Below are positions 15,284 through 25,200 of a stretch of DNA of 51,711 bases, in pieces. A model generated the notes under the pieces. The model had not been told where the DNA came from, searched no databases, and worked only from the letters and a program-made list of their open reading frames with translations. Origin of the DNA: Opitutus sp. (lineage in GTDB: Bacteria > Verrucomicrobiota > Verrucomicrobiia > Opitutales > Opitutaceae); NCBI GenBank assembly GCA_013821985.1, contig PNJQ01000019.1, positions 1 through 51,711 on the forward strand, read 5' to 3'. Each line of letters starts with the position of its first letter. The stretch's first letter is position 1. The position numbers were made by a program, and so were the translations under genes.

Positions 15284-18088
15284 ATGAAAGAGCACACCTA
15301 CCCCAGACCGGTCGCAACGCGTTTCCGCGCGCTCCGACTTCTTGCCGGCTACACGTTGGCCGTTCTTACCACAATCACCGCCAGCGCTGACGTGGTTTTC
15401 AGCCGCAATACCACCACCGGCGAGCCGTGGGCCCAATACAGCGCCACCTTCACCGCCACCTTCACCGGGCCGCACACCTTGGCGTTCACGCAGACAGCGG
15501 GTGGCCCCTCGGGCGACAATTCGATTCTGATCGACAAGGTCATGGTGAAGGTCGTCAGCACCGGCGCGGAAGTGTTCGCCGACGGCTTCGAGACGCCCGC
15601 GATCGCCACCAACGCCGGCATTTCCTCCAATACTGGCACCGCCACCATCGGCAACTGGATCTGCACCTACTCCGCCGGCATCCTCGATGGCTCCCCGCCC
15701 AACTGGGGCCTCTCCGGCCAGGGCCTCGGCACCGCCGATGGCACCACGCAATACGGGTTTCTCCAAGCCTACGGCGGCGGACTGAGCAGCATCAAAACGG
15801 CGACCTCCCTCTCCCTCGTCGCCGGGCAAACCTACTCCGTCTCATTCTATCAGGCATCGCGCCGGGATTTCGGCGGCACGACGACCTACAACGTCTCGTT
15901 CGATTTCGTTCCGCCGACCGTCTACGCGAGCGGTCTCTCCGATGTGATCGCGTGGGACCCGATCTTCCCCTCCGGCCCGGTCAGCCCCGACTCCCTCGAA
16001 TCCACCCCGACCCCGTCTGTCGGCTACAACGATCCGCGCTGGGCCAATCCGCACGCCGCCTCGGTTTTCGCCCGCAACTCCCACCCGTGGGAATATGAAG
16101 GCTGGGTGCCGTCGACCTTCAAGTTCGACGCCAGCTGGATCAACGCCTGGGGCAACCTCTCCTCCAACGGCCACGGCAAGGGCGTTTATTGGACCAATTG
16201 GGTCTACAACTATTGGTGGGGTTGGTATCAAAGCTCCACTCCTGCTTACCAAAGCTGGACCAAATACAGCACGATTGTGCACGGCTCCGGCAGCTTTGTG
16301 CTGCAGTTCTTCGCCGACAACGCTTCCTGGATCTACCTCAATGGCGAGCTGGTCGGCTACCAAGACTATAACTGGCCCACGAACGGCACGGGCCGCTACA
16401 CCATCCAGCTCGACGGCAACGGCCCGCACGAGCTGAGCTGGATCATCTGGGACGGCGGCGGCGCGGCGGGCGGCAAGTTCCGCCTCGAGACCACGCAGTC
16501 GTTTACCAACAACAACCCCGGCGTCCCGCTGCCGCCACCGCCACCCGCGTCAGACACGACTGCGCCGGTCATTGTCGCTCCCAGCGACATCGTCGCGGAA
16601 GCGACCGGTCCCGACGGTGCCGCCGTGACTTTCTCCGCGACGGCGACGGATAACAAAGACGGCTCCGTCCCCGTCGTCGCCGCCCCGGCCTCGGGCAGCA
16701 CATTCCCGCTCGGCACCACCGCCGTCGGCCTCGCCGCGAGCGACACCGCGGGCAACACCGCCAGCGCCGAGTTCGACATCACCGTGCGCGACACCACGCC
16801 CCCCGCGATCGATATCGCCACCAACGTCGGCCCCGTCGAAGCCACCGGGCCCAGCGGCGCCGTGGTGACCTTCGCGAGCCCCAGCGCCACCGACCTCGTT
16901 GACGGCAGCGTGGCGGTCAACGCCAGCCCGACGTCCGGCAGCATGTTCGCGATTGGCTCGTCCACTGTCACTCTGGCGGCGTCCGACTCCCGCGGCAACG
17001 CCTCGTCGCGCACGTTCAACGTGACCGTGGCGGACACCACCGCGCCGAGCATCTCCGCCCCGGCCGACATTGTCGCCGAGGCCACGAGCGGCGCCGGCGC
17101 TGCTGTTTCCTACAGCGCCAGTGCCACGGACCTCGTCGATGGCAGCGTCGCCGCGTCCGGCTCGCCCGCCTCCGGCTCCACGTTCCCGCTCGGCACCACT
17201 TCGGTCGCCCTGAGCTCGGCCGACAGCCGCGGCAACACGTCATCCGCCTCGTTCGCGGTGACGGTCCGCGACACCATCGCTCCGACGCTGAATGTGCCCG
17301 CGAGCCAAACTCTGGAAGCGACCAGCCCGGCCGGCGCGTCCGCGTCCTTCGCGGCCTCCGCCACCGACGCCGTCGGCGTTGCCTCGCTGACTTACAGCCA
17401 AGGCTCCGGGTCCACGTTCTCCCTCGGCACCACGCCCGTCACCGTCACGGCGCGCGACGCCGCCGGCAACACCAGTTCGGGCACGTTCTCGATCAACGTC
17501 GTGGACACCACGGCCCCGCTGCTCACGGTGCCGGCCAATCAGGTGCTCGAAGCGACCAGTGCCGCGGGCGCCGTCGCGAATTTCGCGGCCAGCGCCACGG
17601 ACATCGTCGGCGTGACCTCGCTGACTTCCAGCGCGGCCAGTGGGGCAACATTCCCGATTGGCACCACCACGGTCACCGTCACTGCCCAGGACGCCGCCGG
17701 TAACACCACCTCCGGTTCCTTCACGATCCTCGTCCGCGACACGACCGCTCCAGTGATCTCGAGCCTGAGCAACAGCGCCCCGACGCTGTGGCCGCCCAAC
17801 CACAAGATGGTCAACGTGACCGTCAGTCCGATCGTCACCGACATCGTCGGCGTGACCTCGCTCAAAATCGTCCGCGTGACGAGCAGCGAACCCGACAACG
17901 GCCTGGGCGATGGCGACACCGCGAATGACATCGCGATCACCGGCAACCTGACCGTTCAGCTCCGCGCCGAGCGCTCCGGCTCCGGCAACGGCCGCACCTA
18001 CACGATTACGGTGGAGGCGCGCGATGCCGCCGGCAACGCCTCGACCCGCACCACGACTGCGTTCGTGCCGAAGAGCCAGGGCAAGTAA
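15284..18088 (+). CDS. Large secreted protein with five HYR-type Ig-like repeats
   Basis: A 934-residue exported protein. A signal peptide ends near residue 36 (TTITASA-DVVFS). A DUF642/lectin-like beta-sandwich follows (~37-210; AEVFADGFETPAIATNAG, VAGQTYSVSFYQASRRDF), then an aromatic-rich region (~215-415) with FVLQFFADNASWIYLNGELVGYQ. After a proline linker (LPPPPPAS) come five ~80-residue HYR repeats (~424-825), each with D-T-x-A-P, EAT.P.GA, ATD and SG(S/A)TFPLGTT motifs. The last ~110 residues open with APTLWPPNHKMVNVTVSP. HYR domains are Ig-like and adhesive in other proteins; a cell-surface role is inferred. No PEP-CTERM or LPXTG sorting signal was seen. A strong terminator follows. 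Confidence 0.85.
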   Translation: MKEHTYPRPVATRFRALRLLAGYTLAVLTTITASADVVFSRNTTTGEPWAQYSATFTATFTGPHTLAFTQTAGGPSGDNSILIDKVMVKVVSTGAEVFADGFETPAIATNAGISSNTGTATIGNWICTYSAGILDGSPPNWGLSGQGLGTADGTTQYGFLQAYGGGLSSIKTATSLSLVAGQTYSVSFYQASRRDFGGTTTYNVSFDFVPPTVYASGLSDVIAWDPIFPSGPVSPDSLESTPTPSVGYNDPRWANPHAASVFARNSHPWEYEGWVPSTFKFDASWINAWGNLSSNGHGKGVYWTNWVYNYWWGWYQSSTPAYQSWTKYSTIVHGSGSFVLQFFADNASWIYLNGELVGYQDYNWPTNGTGRYTIQLDGNGPHELSWIIWDGGGAAGGKFRLETTQSFTNNNPGVPLPPPPPASDTTAPVIVAPSDIVAEATGPDGAAVTFSATATDNKDGSVPVVAAPASGSTFPLGTTAVGLAASDTAGNTASAEFDITVRDTTPPAIDIATNVGPVEATGPSGAVVTFASPSATDLVDGSVAVNASPTSGSMFAIGSSTVTLAASDSRGNASSRTFNVTVADTTAPSISAPADIVAEATSGAGAAVSYSASATDLVDGSVAASGSPASGSTFPLGTTSVALSSADSRGNTSSASFAVTVRDTIAPTLNVPASQTLEATSPAGASASFAASATDAVGVASLTYSQGSGSTFSLGTTPVTVTARDAAGNTSSGTFSINVVDTTAPLLTVPANQVLEATSAAGAVANFAASATDIVGVTSLTSSAASGATFPIGTTTVTVTAQDAAGNTTSGSFTILVRDTTAPVISSLSNSAPTLWPPNHKMVNVTVSPIVTDIVGVTSLKIVRVTSSEPDNGLGDGDTANDIAITGNLTVQLRAERSGSGNGRTYTITVEARDAAGNASTRTTTAFVPKSQGK

Positions 18089-18117
18089 AGCGCTCGTTTA
18101 CCCTTGGTCCCCTCGAG

Positions 18118-18148
18118 TCCGCTCCCGTTTTGGGAGCGGATTTTTTTT
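18118..18148 (+). terminator. Rho-independent terminator of the HYR protein gene
   Basis: TCCGCTCCC (18118-18126), loop GTTTT, GGGAGCGGA (18132-18140), then eight T. This perfect 9-bp stem with a long T tract is the clearest intrinsic terminator in the window. Confidence 0.93.
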
Positions 18149-18169
18149 GGTGCTTCTCGCCGCAGCTCG

Positions 18170-19015
18170 TCACACCACCGACGCGCGCATCCGCTTGAAT
18201 GTCTCCTCCGCGCGCTCAAGCGCAGAGCGAAACTGGCCTTCCGAAAGCTGCGCCGCCGCCAGCGTCGCGTCGTCGTATTTCGGATGTTCGCCGGGCAAAC
18301 CGTAGCCGTCGCGTGCGGCGACCGCCGCGGCGATCGTCAACAGATGCACGACTGGCTCCGGGCGCTCGGCCGCATTCTCGTGATGCTCGATCGCAAGCAC
18401 GATGTCCGCCGGTAATTGCCAATGGTGCAACACGCTCGCCGTCACATGCCAGCTGTCGGTGCCCCAATTTTTTCGCTCCCAAGCGGCGACATCGGTTTCG
18501 CCGCTCGCCGCGAAGGACGGGATGGGCGCCTCCTCGCGCTTGGCCGCGCGCTCGAGCACCAGCTTGCCGAGCGAGCGCAGAAGGCCGACGGTGTAGCACG
18601 CGTGTGCGTCGAGATTCGCGCGCGCACCGAGCTCTTCCATGAGGGTGGCGGTGAAGAGCGCGTTGCTGCGATATGCAATGCCGCTCACGCCATGCAAGTG
18701 CAGCGGCTCATCGGACAATTGCACCGAGGCCAGCGCGCCGACGAGCCGGTGAACTTCGCCGAAGCCGATCGCAACCACGGCATCTTCGATCGCGCCGATC
18801 GGCTCTGCGCGCGCATAGGCGGCACTGTTGGCCATCCGCAGCACGCGCGAAACGAGCGCGGAGTCGCGGCGCAAAAGCGCGACGACCTCGCGCGCATCGG
18901 TGGAAGGCTCGCGCACGAGCCGGCCGAGCTCCGCGAGCAATCGCGGAGCTGCGGGGAGTTGCTGCGCCAAATCGCGAAACAGCACCTCGGAAAAGGCACA
19001 GGAAGCCGTCGTCAC
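18170..19015 (-). CDS. HDOD domain protein
   Basis: A 281-residue cytosolic protein. LAQQLPAAPRLLAELGRLVREPSTDAREVVALLRRDSALVSRVLRMANSAAY is the standard HDOD opening, followed by AIEDAVVAIGFGEVHRLVGAL and CYTVGLLRSLGKLVLERA. HDOD domains are HD-superfamily relatives that have usually lost phosphohydrolase metal ligands and act as signalling modules near chemotaxis, flagellar or second-messenger proteins. No partner domain (EAL, GGDEF or receiver) is fused here. It is codirectional with the ArsR-type gene but only 42 bases beyond its stop, so readthrough cotranscription is possible. Confidence 0.92.
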   Translation of the reverse strand: MTTASCAFSEVLFRDLAQQLPAAPRLLAELGRLVREPSTDAREVVALLRRDSALVSRVLRMANSAAYARAEPIGAIEDAVVAIGFGEVHRLVGALASVQLSDEPLHLHGVSGIAYRSNALFTATLMEELGARANLDAHACYTVGLLRSLGKLVLERAAKREEAPIPSFAASGETDVAAWERKNWGTDSWHVTASVLHHWQLPADIVLAIEHHENAAERPEPVVHLLTIAAAVAARDGYGLPGEHPKYDDATLAAAQLSEGQFRSALERAEETFKRMRASVV

Positions 19016-19057
19016 AACCTCCTTATCGGCTCAATCGCCCCCGCCTAAAGCCCCGCG

Positions 19058-19393
19058 TCACTCCGGCGCGAGATGGCCGATCTGGCGCGTCAGCGATTTT
19101 TCCAAGCTGCCGCAGACCAGTTCGCACAATTTCGGAATCGTCGGATCGCTGATGCGATAGAAGACCTGCAGCCCTTCCTTGCGACGCGCCAGAATGTGCG
19201 CCGCAGTCAGCGTCTGGAGGTGCCGCGACACGTTCGCCTGCGTGCCCTCCGTCACTCCCACGAGCTCCGTCACGTTCTTCTCGCCGTCGAACAGCGCCTG
19301 GATCAGGCGCAGGCGCATCGGCTCGGCCAGAACGGCGAAGCGCGCGGCGACGAGTTGGAGGGCATCCTCGCTGAGGGGACGGTGCTTGGGCAT
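19058..19393 (-). CDS. ArsR/SmtB-family repressor with a C-x3-C pair, probable sulfur-island regulator
   Basis: A 111-residue winged-helix protein: LAEPMRLRLIQALFDGEKNVTELVG, recognition helix TQANVSRHLQTLTAAHILARRKEGLQVFYRI, then a C-terminal helix with PKLCELVCGSLEKSL. The two Cys in that helix (C-x3-C) could sense metal, sulfane sulfur or a thiol-reactive ligand. BigR, SqrR and YgaV are known persulfide-sensing ArsR relatives, though their Cys sit at other positions. It is divergent from the sulfur island, with a TATATGC inverted repeat in the shared promoter region. ATG 19393 was chosen because the upstream reading crosses that operator and promoter. Confidence 0.9.
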   Translation of the reverse strand: MPKHRPLSEDALQLVAARFAVLAEPMRLRLIQALFDGEKNVTELVGVTEGTQANVSRHLQTLTAAHILARRKEGLQVFYRISDPTIPKLCELVCGSLEKSLTRQIGHLAPE

Positions 19394-19413
19394 GCGACGG
19401 AGGAAACACCCGC

Positions 19414-19466
19414 TTGACATCGTGGCAAGTATATGCATCTCTGCGCATATAAAGTCAACACGCATT
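19414..19466. promoter_or_regulatory. Divergent promoter/operator between ArsR gene and sulfur island
   Basis: TATATGC-N8-GCATATA (19430-19451) is a 22-base inverted repeat and a typical ArsR-family operator. A minus-strand promoter for the regulator (TTGACT, 19 bases, TATACT) overlaps it. On the plus strand TTGACA at 19414-19419 has no good -10 at standard spacing. The layout suggests autorepression plus repression of the rightward island. Confidence 0.72.
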
Positions 19467-19703
19467 ATGACCACCCACGATCTTGTCCGCCTGCTGGCCG
19501 GTTCCGTGACCCTTCTCGGGGTCGCCCTCGCCTACTTCGTCCATCCGGGATGGCTGCTGCTGCCGGCGTTCGCCGGCCTCAATCTCATCCAGTCCGTCTT
19601 CACCGGTTTCTGCCCGCCGACGCTGCTCCTCCGCAAGCTGGGTTGGGTGGACGAGCAGGACGTCATTCACTGGGGCGGCCGGCCGCAACGCAGCATCGAT
19701 TGA
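19467..19703 (+). CDS. Small membrane protein, DUF2892/YgaP-tail-like
   Basis: A 78-residue protein with two hydrophobic helices (LLAGSVTLLGVALAYFV and PGWLLLPAFAGLNLIQSVFTGF) followed by FCPPTLLLRKLGWVDEQD. This helix-helix-FCP layout matches the membrane domain that is fused to rhodanese in E. coli YgaP, here without the rhodanese. The Cys lies at the membrane edge and could take part in sulfur handling. It is the first gene of the rightward island, right behind the operator, and its stop is 5 bases before the next start. Confidence 0.82.
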   Translation: MTTHDLVRLLAGSVTLLGVALAYFVHPGWLLLPAFAGLNLIQSVFTGFCPPTLLLRKLGWVDEQDVIHWGGRPQRSID

Positions 19704-19708
19704 GCGCC

Positions 19709-19891
19709 ATGCCCGCCTGGACACGATTCCTAATACCCGTGCTGGCCGGTGCAGCCGTCGGCGCGATCATCGGCTATTTTGGCGAATGCTCCTCCGGCAC
19801 CTGTCCGCTCACCTCGACGTGGTGGCGCGGGGCGCTTTACGGCGCCGTGCTCGGTCTGCTCGTCGCCGCAGGTCAACGCAGTTCGTCCTGA
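19709..19891 (+). CDS. Small membrane protein, DUF6132-like
   Basis: A 60-residue protein with two predicted helices (FLIPVLAGAAVGAIIGYFG and GALYGAVLGLLVAAG) joined by a loop with two Cys (GECSSGTCPLTSTWW). The C-x4-C loop should face the periplasm and is reminiscent of DUF6132 proteins, which recur in sulfur and redox clusters. No function is known. Its stop lies one base before the TolC start, so it is certainly part of the same transcript. Confidence 0.78.
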   Translation: MPAWTRFLIPVLAGAAVGAIIGYFGECSSGTCPLTSTWWRGALYGAVLGLLVAAGQRSSS

Positions 19892-19892
19892 C

Positions 19893-21227
19893 ATGAATGT
19901 CTCCCGGAATATCCCAGCGGCCCGGTGGGCCGCGCTCATCGGCCTGTTGCCTGTCCTGGGCTTGGCGGCTCAACCGTGGACGGCCGGGGAGGCGGTCGCG
20001 ACGGCGTTGCGGAACCATCCCGATGCCGCCCTGGCGCAGGCGCGCGTGGCGGCCGCTGACGCGATGATCGAGCAGGCCAACGCGGCCTGGCTCCCGCAAC
20101 TGTCCGTTTCGGGCCGCTACACCCAGACGAACAGCCCGATGATGGCGTTCGGTTCCATTCTCAATCAGCGCGCTTTCAACTTCAGCCTGGATTTCAATCA
20201 CCCGGGCCGCATCGACAATCTGAACGCCACCGGCACCGTCGGCTACAATCTCTACAGCGGCGGGCGCGCCACCGCGGGAAAAAAGGCCGCCCAAGCGGGC
20301 GCCCGCGCGGCGGCGGAGGATTTGCGCGCGGCGCAGCACCAGCTCGCGACCGAGGCGATCAAGGCCCTCCTTAATCTCCGCAAGGCGCGCGAAGCCGTCG
20401 CCACCCTCGAAGCAGGCGTGCAGGCGTTCGCGGCCGCGGCCGAGAATGCGCGCCTGCGTTTCGACGCCGGCCAGGTGCTCAAGGCCGATCTGCTCAGCCT
20501 GGAAGTGCAACTCGCGCAAACCCGCGAGCAACTCACGCTCGCGCGCCACGGCGCCGCGCTGGCCGAGCGCGCGTTCCTCTTTGTCCTCGGGCAACCGCCC
20601 ACGGCAGGCGAAGCCGTGGAACTCGCATCGCACGATCCCTCGCTCGCCGCGATGCAACTCGCACCCACGGCCGATTCCGCCGTCCGCCCCGAATTGGCCA
20701 GCCTCCGCGATCGCGTCGCGGCCGCCGAAAAAATGGTCGCCGTCGCCCGCAGCGCGCGCCGGCCCACCGTCAACGCGTTCGCCTCCTACCAATATGACCA
20801 AGGCTGGAAGCTCAACCGCCATGCCGACAGCTGGCTGGCCGGCGTCGCGATCGATCTGAACGTGTTCGATGGCGGTCAGACTTCCGGCAAGATCCGCCAA
20901 GCCGAGGCCGAACTCGAGCAAGTGCAGGAAATGTTGCGCAAGGCGGAACTCGGTTTCGCCCTCGAGGCCGAACAGGCGCGACTCGCGCACCTTTCCGCGC
21001 GCGAGCGGCTCGAAGTCTCCGCGCAGACCGTGGCGCAAGCCGAGGAAAGCGCCGCGCTCAGCCGCGCGCGCTTCGAAGCGGGAGCGCTGCTTGCCGCCGA
21101 CCTGATCGGCGTCGAAAGCCGGCTGCTCGAAGCGCGGATGCGCCGCACCTTTGCCGAAGCCGACGAGCGGATCGCGCTCGCTGAACTTCACCGCGCGCTT
21201 GGCCGCGCGCCGCTCGCCCAACCCTGA
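19893..21227 (+). CDS. TolC family outer-membrane efflux protein
   Basis: A 444-residue exported protein. After a signal peptide ending near GLAA come the two homologous halves typical of TolC: alternating helical-coil segments rich in Ala, Glu and Arg (HPDAALAQARVAAADAMIEQANAAWLPQLSVSGRYTQTNSP; then RSARRPTVNAFASYQYDQGWK, with beta strand YQYDQ). TolC trimers form the outer-membrane exit duct of RND pumps. It precedes the adaptor gene by 14 bases, giving the complete three-part pump order TolC-adaptor-permease. ATG 19893 is used; an upstream reading lies inside the preceding gene. Confidence 0.93.
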   Translation: MNVSRNIPAARWAALIGLLPVLGLAAQPWTAGEAVATALRNHPDAALAQARVAAADAMIEQANAAWLPQLSVSGRYTQTNSPMMAFGSILNQRAFNFSLDFNHPGRIDNLNATGTVGYNLYSGGRATAGKKAAQAGARAAAEDLRAAQHQLATEAIKALLNLRKAREAVATLEAGVQAFAAAAENARLRFDAGQVLKADLLSLEVQLAQTREQLTLARHGAALAERAFLFVLGQPPTAGEAVELASHDPSLAAMQLAPTADSAVRPELASLRDRVAAAEKMVAVARSARRPTVNAFASYQYDQGWKLNRHADSWLAGVAIDLNVFDGGQTSGKIRQAEAELEQVQEMLRKAELGFALEAEQARLAHLSARERLEVSAQTVAQAEESAALSRARFEAGALLAADLIGVESRLLEARMRRTFAEADERIALAELHRALGRAPLAQP

Positions 21228-21241
21228 AGCTTTAACGACCC

Positions 21242-22261
21242 ATGAAATCGACTTCCGTGCTTCTCGTGCTGCTCGCCTCGCTCGCGGGTTGCGCGAAGCA
21301 GTCCTCCGATGCCTCCGTGGCCGCCGTCCTCCCCGCGGTGCGCGTGCCGATTGCCCGCGTCGTCGCGACCGACGCGCCCATTCTGACCGAAGTGACCGGC
21401 ACCGTGCGCCCAGCCCAGCGCGCAACACTTGCCGCCAAAGTCATGGGCACGGTCGAGGAGCTTCCCGTGATGCTCGGTCAGCGTGTCGCGGCGGGCGATC
21501 TGCTCCTCAAAATTTCCGCGCGCGAAATCGGCGCCCGCGTCGCCCAGGCGCAGGCGCAGCTCAGTGTCGCGCGGCGCGACCTCGAGCGGGAGCGCGCGTT
21601 GCTGAGCAAAGGCGCGAGCACCGCGGACATGGTCCGCGGTCTCGAGGATCGCTTCGCCATGAGCGAGGCGGCCACGCGCGAGGCCGAAACCATGCTCGGC
21701 TACGCGGAACTGCGCGCGCCCTTCGCGGGCGTCGTCACGCGCAAACTGGTCCACGCCGGCGACCTCGCTGCGCCCGGCCAACCACTGCTGGAGATCGAAG
21801 GCGCCGGTGATTTTGAAATCGAGTTCGGCATTCCCGACTCGCTGGCGGCCGATTTGCAGACCGGGACGGAGCTGCTCGTGCAGCCCCCGGGTTCCGAGAC
21901 CACATTTCGCGCACGGTTGATCGAGCTTTCCCCTGCGGCCGACGCGCAGGCGCGGACCGTCGCGGCAAAACTCGCGGTGCCGGCCGACGCGCCGGTGCGT
22001 TCGGGGCAGTTCGTGCGCGTGCACGTGCCGGCCGGCCAGGTGACGGCGCTCCTCGTGCCCGCCAGCGCCGTGTCGGCTTCCGGCCAGATGGAACGCGTGT
22101 TTGTCGTCGAACAAGGACGCGCCGTGCTGCGCCTGGTGAAGACCGGCGCAACGCACGATGGGTCGATTGAGATTCTTTCCGGTCTCTCCGCCGGAGAGAC
22201 GGTCGTCGCCGTGCCGCCCGCAGGATTGCGCGAAGGCCAGCCGCTCGAGGTGCAGTCATGA
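21242..22261 (+). CDS. RND efflux periplasmic adaptor (membrane-fusion) lipoprotein
   Basis: A 339-residue lipoprotein: signal [17 protein letters not shown] with lipobox LAGC. The beta-barrel/lipoyl opening [59 protein letters not shown] and its partner half [32 protein letters not shown] flank a short helical hairpin (~residues 95-150). The membrane-proximal end closes with [26 protein letters not shown]. Adaptors bridge the inner-membrane permease and TolC. The stop overlaps the permease start by 4 bases (ATGA), showing translational coupling. Confidence 0.95.
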   Translation: MKSTSVLLVLLASLAGCAKQSSDASVAAVLPAVRVPIARVVATDAPILTEVTGTVRPAQRATLAAKVMGTVEELPVMLGQRVAAGDLLLKISAREIGARVAQAQAQLSVARRDLERERALLSKGASTADMVRGLEDRFAMSEAATREAETMLGYAELRAPFAGVVTRKLVHAGDLAAPGQPLLEIEGAGDFEIEFGIPDSLAADLQTGTELLVQPPGSETTFRARLIELSPAADAQARTVAAKLAVPADAPVRSGQFVRVHVPAGQVTALLVPASAVSASGQMERVFVVEQGRAVLRLVKTGATHDGSIEILSGLSAGETVVAVPPAGLREGQPLEVQS

Positions 22262-25200
22262 GTTCACCCGGGCTGGTTCCAGCAACGGCGCGGCGCTTCG
22301 GTCTGGCGGGCCGGATGGCCGCGATGTTCATCGATTCGAAACTGACGCCGATCATGGTCGCCGCGTCACTCCTGCTCGGTGGCTTCGCTGTCCTCATGCT
22401 CCCGCGCGAAGAGGAGCCGCAGATCAAAGTGCCGATGATCGACGTGATGGTCGGCATGCCCGGTGCGACCGCGCAGGAAGTCGAGAATCGCGTCACGCGA
22501 CCGATGGAGAAGCTCCTGTGGGAAATCGCGGACGTGGAATATCTCTACTCCACCGCGAGTCCCGGCGGCAACCTGACCATCGTGCGTTTCAAGGTCGGCA
22601 CCGATCTGGAGACCGCGCTGGTGCGGCTGAATCAGAAACTGCAGACCAATTCCGACAAGATTCCGCCCGGCGTTTCGCCGCCTTTGATCAAGCCGCGAAC
22701 GATCGACGATGTGCCCGTGGTCGCGCTCACCTTCCACAGCACGCGCTACGACCACTTCATGCTGCGGCGCATCGCCGCGCAGGTGGAGGAATCGGTCAAG
22801 GCGATCCCCATGGTGGCCGAGACCACGATCATCGGTGGGACGCGCCGCCAGGTGCGCGTGCAACTCGATCCAAACGCGCTGACCGCCCGCAACCTTTCGG
22901 CGAGCTACCTCGTGCCGATGTTGCAGCAGGCCAATTCGCAGACGCACACCGGTGCGCAGGCGTTCGGCAACGCCGAAATGCTCCTGCAAACCGGCACGTT
23001 TCTCCGCGACGCGAACGAAGTGGGCGGCATCGTCGTGGGCGTGCATGCGGATCGCCCGGTCTATTTGCGCGACGTGGCAAAGATCGTCGATGGGGCGGAA
23101 GAGCCGGCGAATTACGTTCTGTTTGGCCGCGGCGCGTCATCCCCGGTAGCCGGCGTCGGCGACCCCAGCCCGGCTGCAGCGAGGCCGGCCACACCGGAGA
23201 TGGCCGAGCAGGCGGCGGTGACGCTCAGCCTCGCCAAACGTCCCGGAGCGAATGCGGTGGAAGTCGTCTCCGCTGTGAATGAAAAAATCGCCGCGCTGCG
23301 CGGCACGCTGATCCCGGCCGACGTCGAGGTGACACTGACCCGTGACTACGGCGCGACCGCGGCGGAGAAATCCAACGAGCTGCTCCTGCACATGGGCATT
23401 GCGGTGTTTGGCGTCGCGATCCTCATCATGCTGTTTCTCGGCTGGCGTGAGTCGCTCGTCGTTTTGCTGGCCATCCCGGTGACGCTTGGACTCACGCTGC
23501 TCGTTTTTTATCTCTACGGCTACACGCTCAACCGCATCACGCTGTTCGCGCTGATCTTCTCCATCGGCATTCTCGTGGATGACGCGATCGTCGTCGTCGA
23601 AAACATTGTCCGGCACATGAACCTGCCGGGGGGGCGCCAGCGCCCGCTGATCGAGGTCGCGATTGAAGCGGTCGATGAAGTCGGCAATCCGACGATTCTC
23701 GCCACGTGGGCGGTGATTGCGGCCGTGCTGCCGATGGCCTTCGTCAGCGGCATGATGGGCCCCTACATGCGGCCGATCCCCATCGGCTCGAGTGCGGCGA
23801 TGCTTTTCTCGCTGCTCGTCGCGTTTGCGGTCACGCCGTGGGCGGCGCTGAAGGTCCTCCGCGGACATCACAACCGCGACGGGCACACGGCTGAATTCGT
23901 GCCAGCGGTGCAGGACGAGGACGCGATGCCGGACACGGCATTCACCCGGCTCTACCAGCGGTTCATGCAGCCGTTGCTCGATCATCGCGGGTGGCGCTGG
24001 GGCTTTCTGGCCGTGGTCGCCGGTTTGACGGTGGGTTCTCTGGCGCTCGTCGGAGTCGGCGCGGTGAAGGTCAAGATGCTGCCCTTCGACAACAAGTCCG
24101 AGTTCCAGGTCATCATCAATCTGCCCGAGGGGACAACGCTGGAGCAGACCGCGCGCGCCGCCCGCGAGATGGCGGCGGCCTTGCGGATCGAACCTGAGGT
24201 GCGCGACTATCAGGTTTACGCGGGCACGGCTTCGCCGTTCAATTTCAACGGCCTCGTGCGCCATTACTTCATGCGGCGTGGCAGCAATGTCGCCGACATC
24301 CAGGTCAATCTCCTGCCGAAACACGACCGCGCCGCGCAGAGTCACGACATCGCCAAACGCATCCGGCCGCGCCTCGAGCAGATCGCCGCGCGCTACGACG
24401 CCGCCGTCGCGGTGGCGGAAGTGCCGCCCGGTCCGCCCGTGCTGCAGACGCTCGTCGCCGAAATTTACGGTCCGAGCGAGGAGGCGCGTCTCGCACTAGC
24501 GGAAAAAGTCCGTGCGATTTTCCTGCGCACGCCCGGCGTGGTGGACACCGATTGGTATGTCGAGTCCGCGCAGCCGAAGACCATCCTGCGCGTGGACAAG
24601 GCCAAAGCCGCGCACCACGGCATCACGGAAGCGGCGATCGCGCGCACCGTGCAACTGGGTGTGCAGGGCTTTCCCGTGACGCTGTTGCACGCCCCCGCCG
24701 AGCGCGAAGACGTGCCGATCGTGCTCGAGTTGCCGCGCGACGCCCGCGCCCGCCCGGAGGATCTGCTCGCGCTCACGGTGCGTTCCGAGATGAACCCTGC
24801 CGCACCGCTCGTGCCGCTGCGCGAGTTGGTCACCGTCGAGCGCACGCTCGGCGAGCGGAACATCTACCACAAAAACCTCCTGAACGTGACCTACGTCACC
24901 GCGGATGTCGCGGGCGTGGTGGAGAGTCCAGTCTATGCGATTCTCGATTTGAATCGGCAGCTCGCGCAGCTCGACGGACGCGAGTTCGGCGGCACGCAGC
25001 CGGGCGTGAAAATCCACAACGCCACCATGCCCTTCGATGACCGCGAACCGGCGATGAAATGGGACGGCGAGTGGCAGGTGACGCTCGAGGTGTTCCGCGA
25101 TCTCGGCCTGGCGTTCGGCGCCGTGCTCATCCTGATCTATATGCTCATGGTCGGCTGGTTCAAAAACTACTCCACGCCGCTGATCGTGATGACCGTCATT

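Noticed and set aside
16556-17760. DNA-level tandem repeat or minisatellite in the HYR gene
   Set aside because: The ~240-base periodicity reflects repeated protein domains whose DNA has diverged; no near-identical copies were seen.
19809-21428. 539-codon minus-strand frame across the TolC gene
   Set aside because: Antisense to a clear TolC with signal peptide and operon context.
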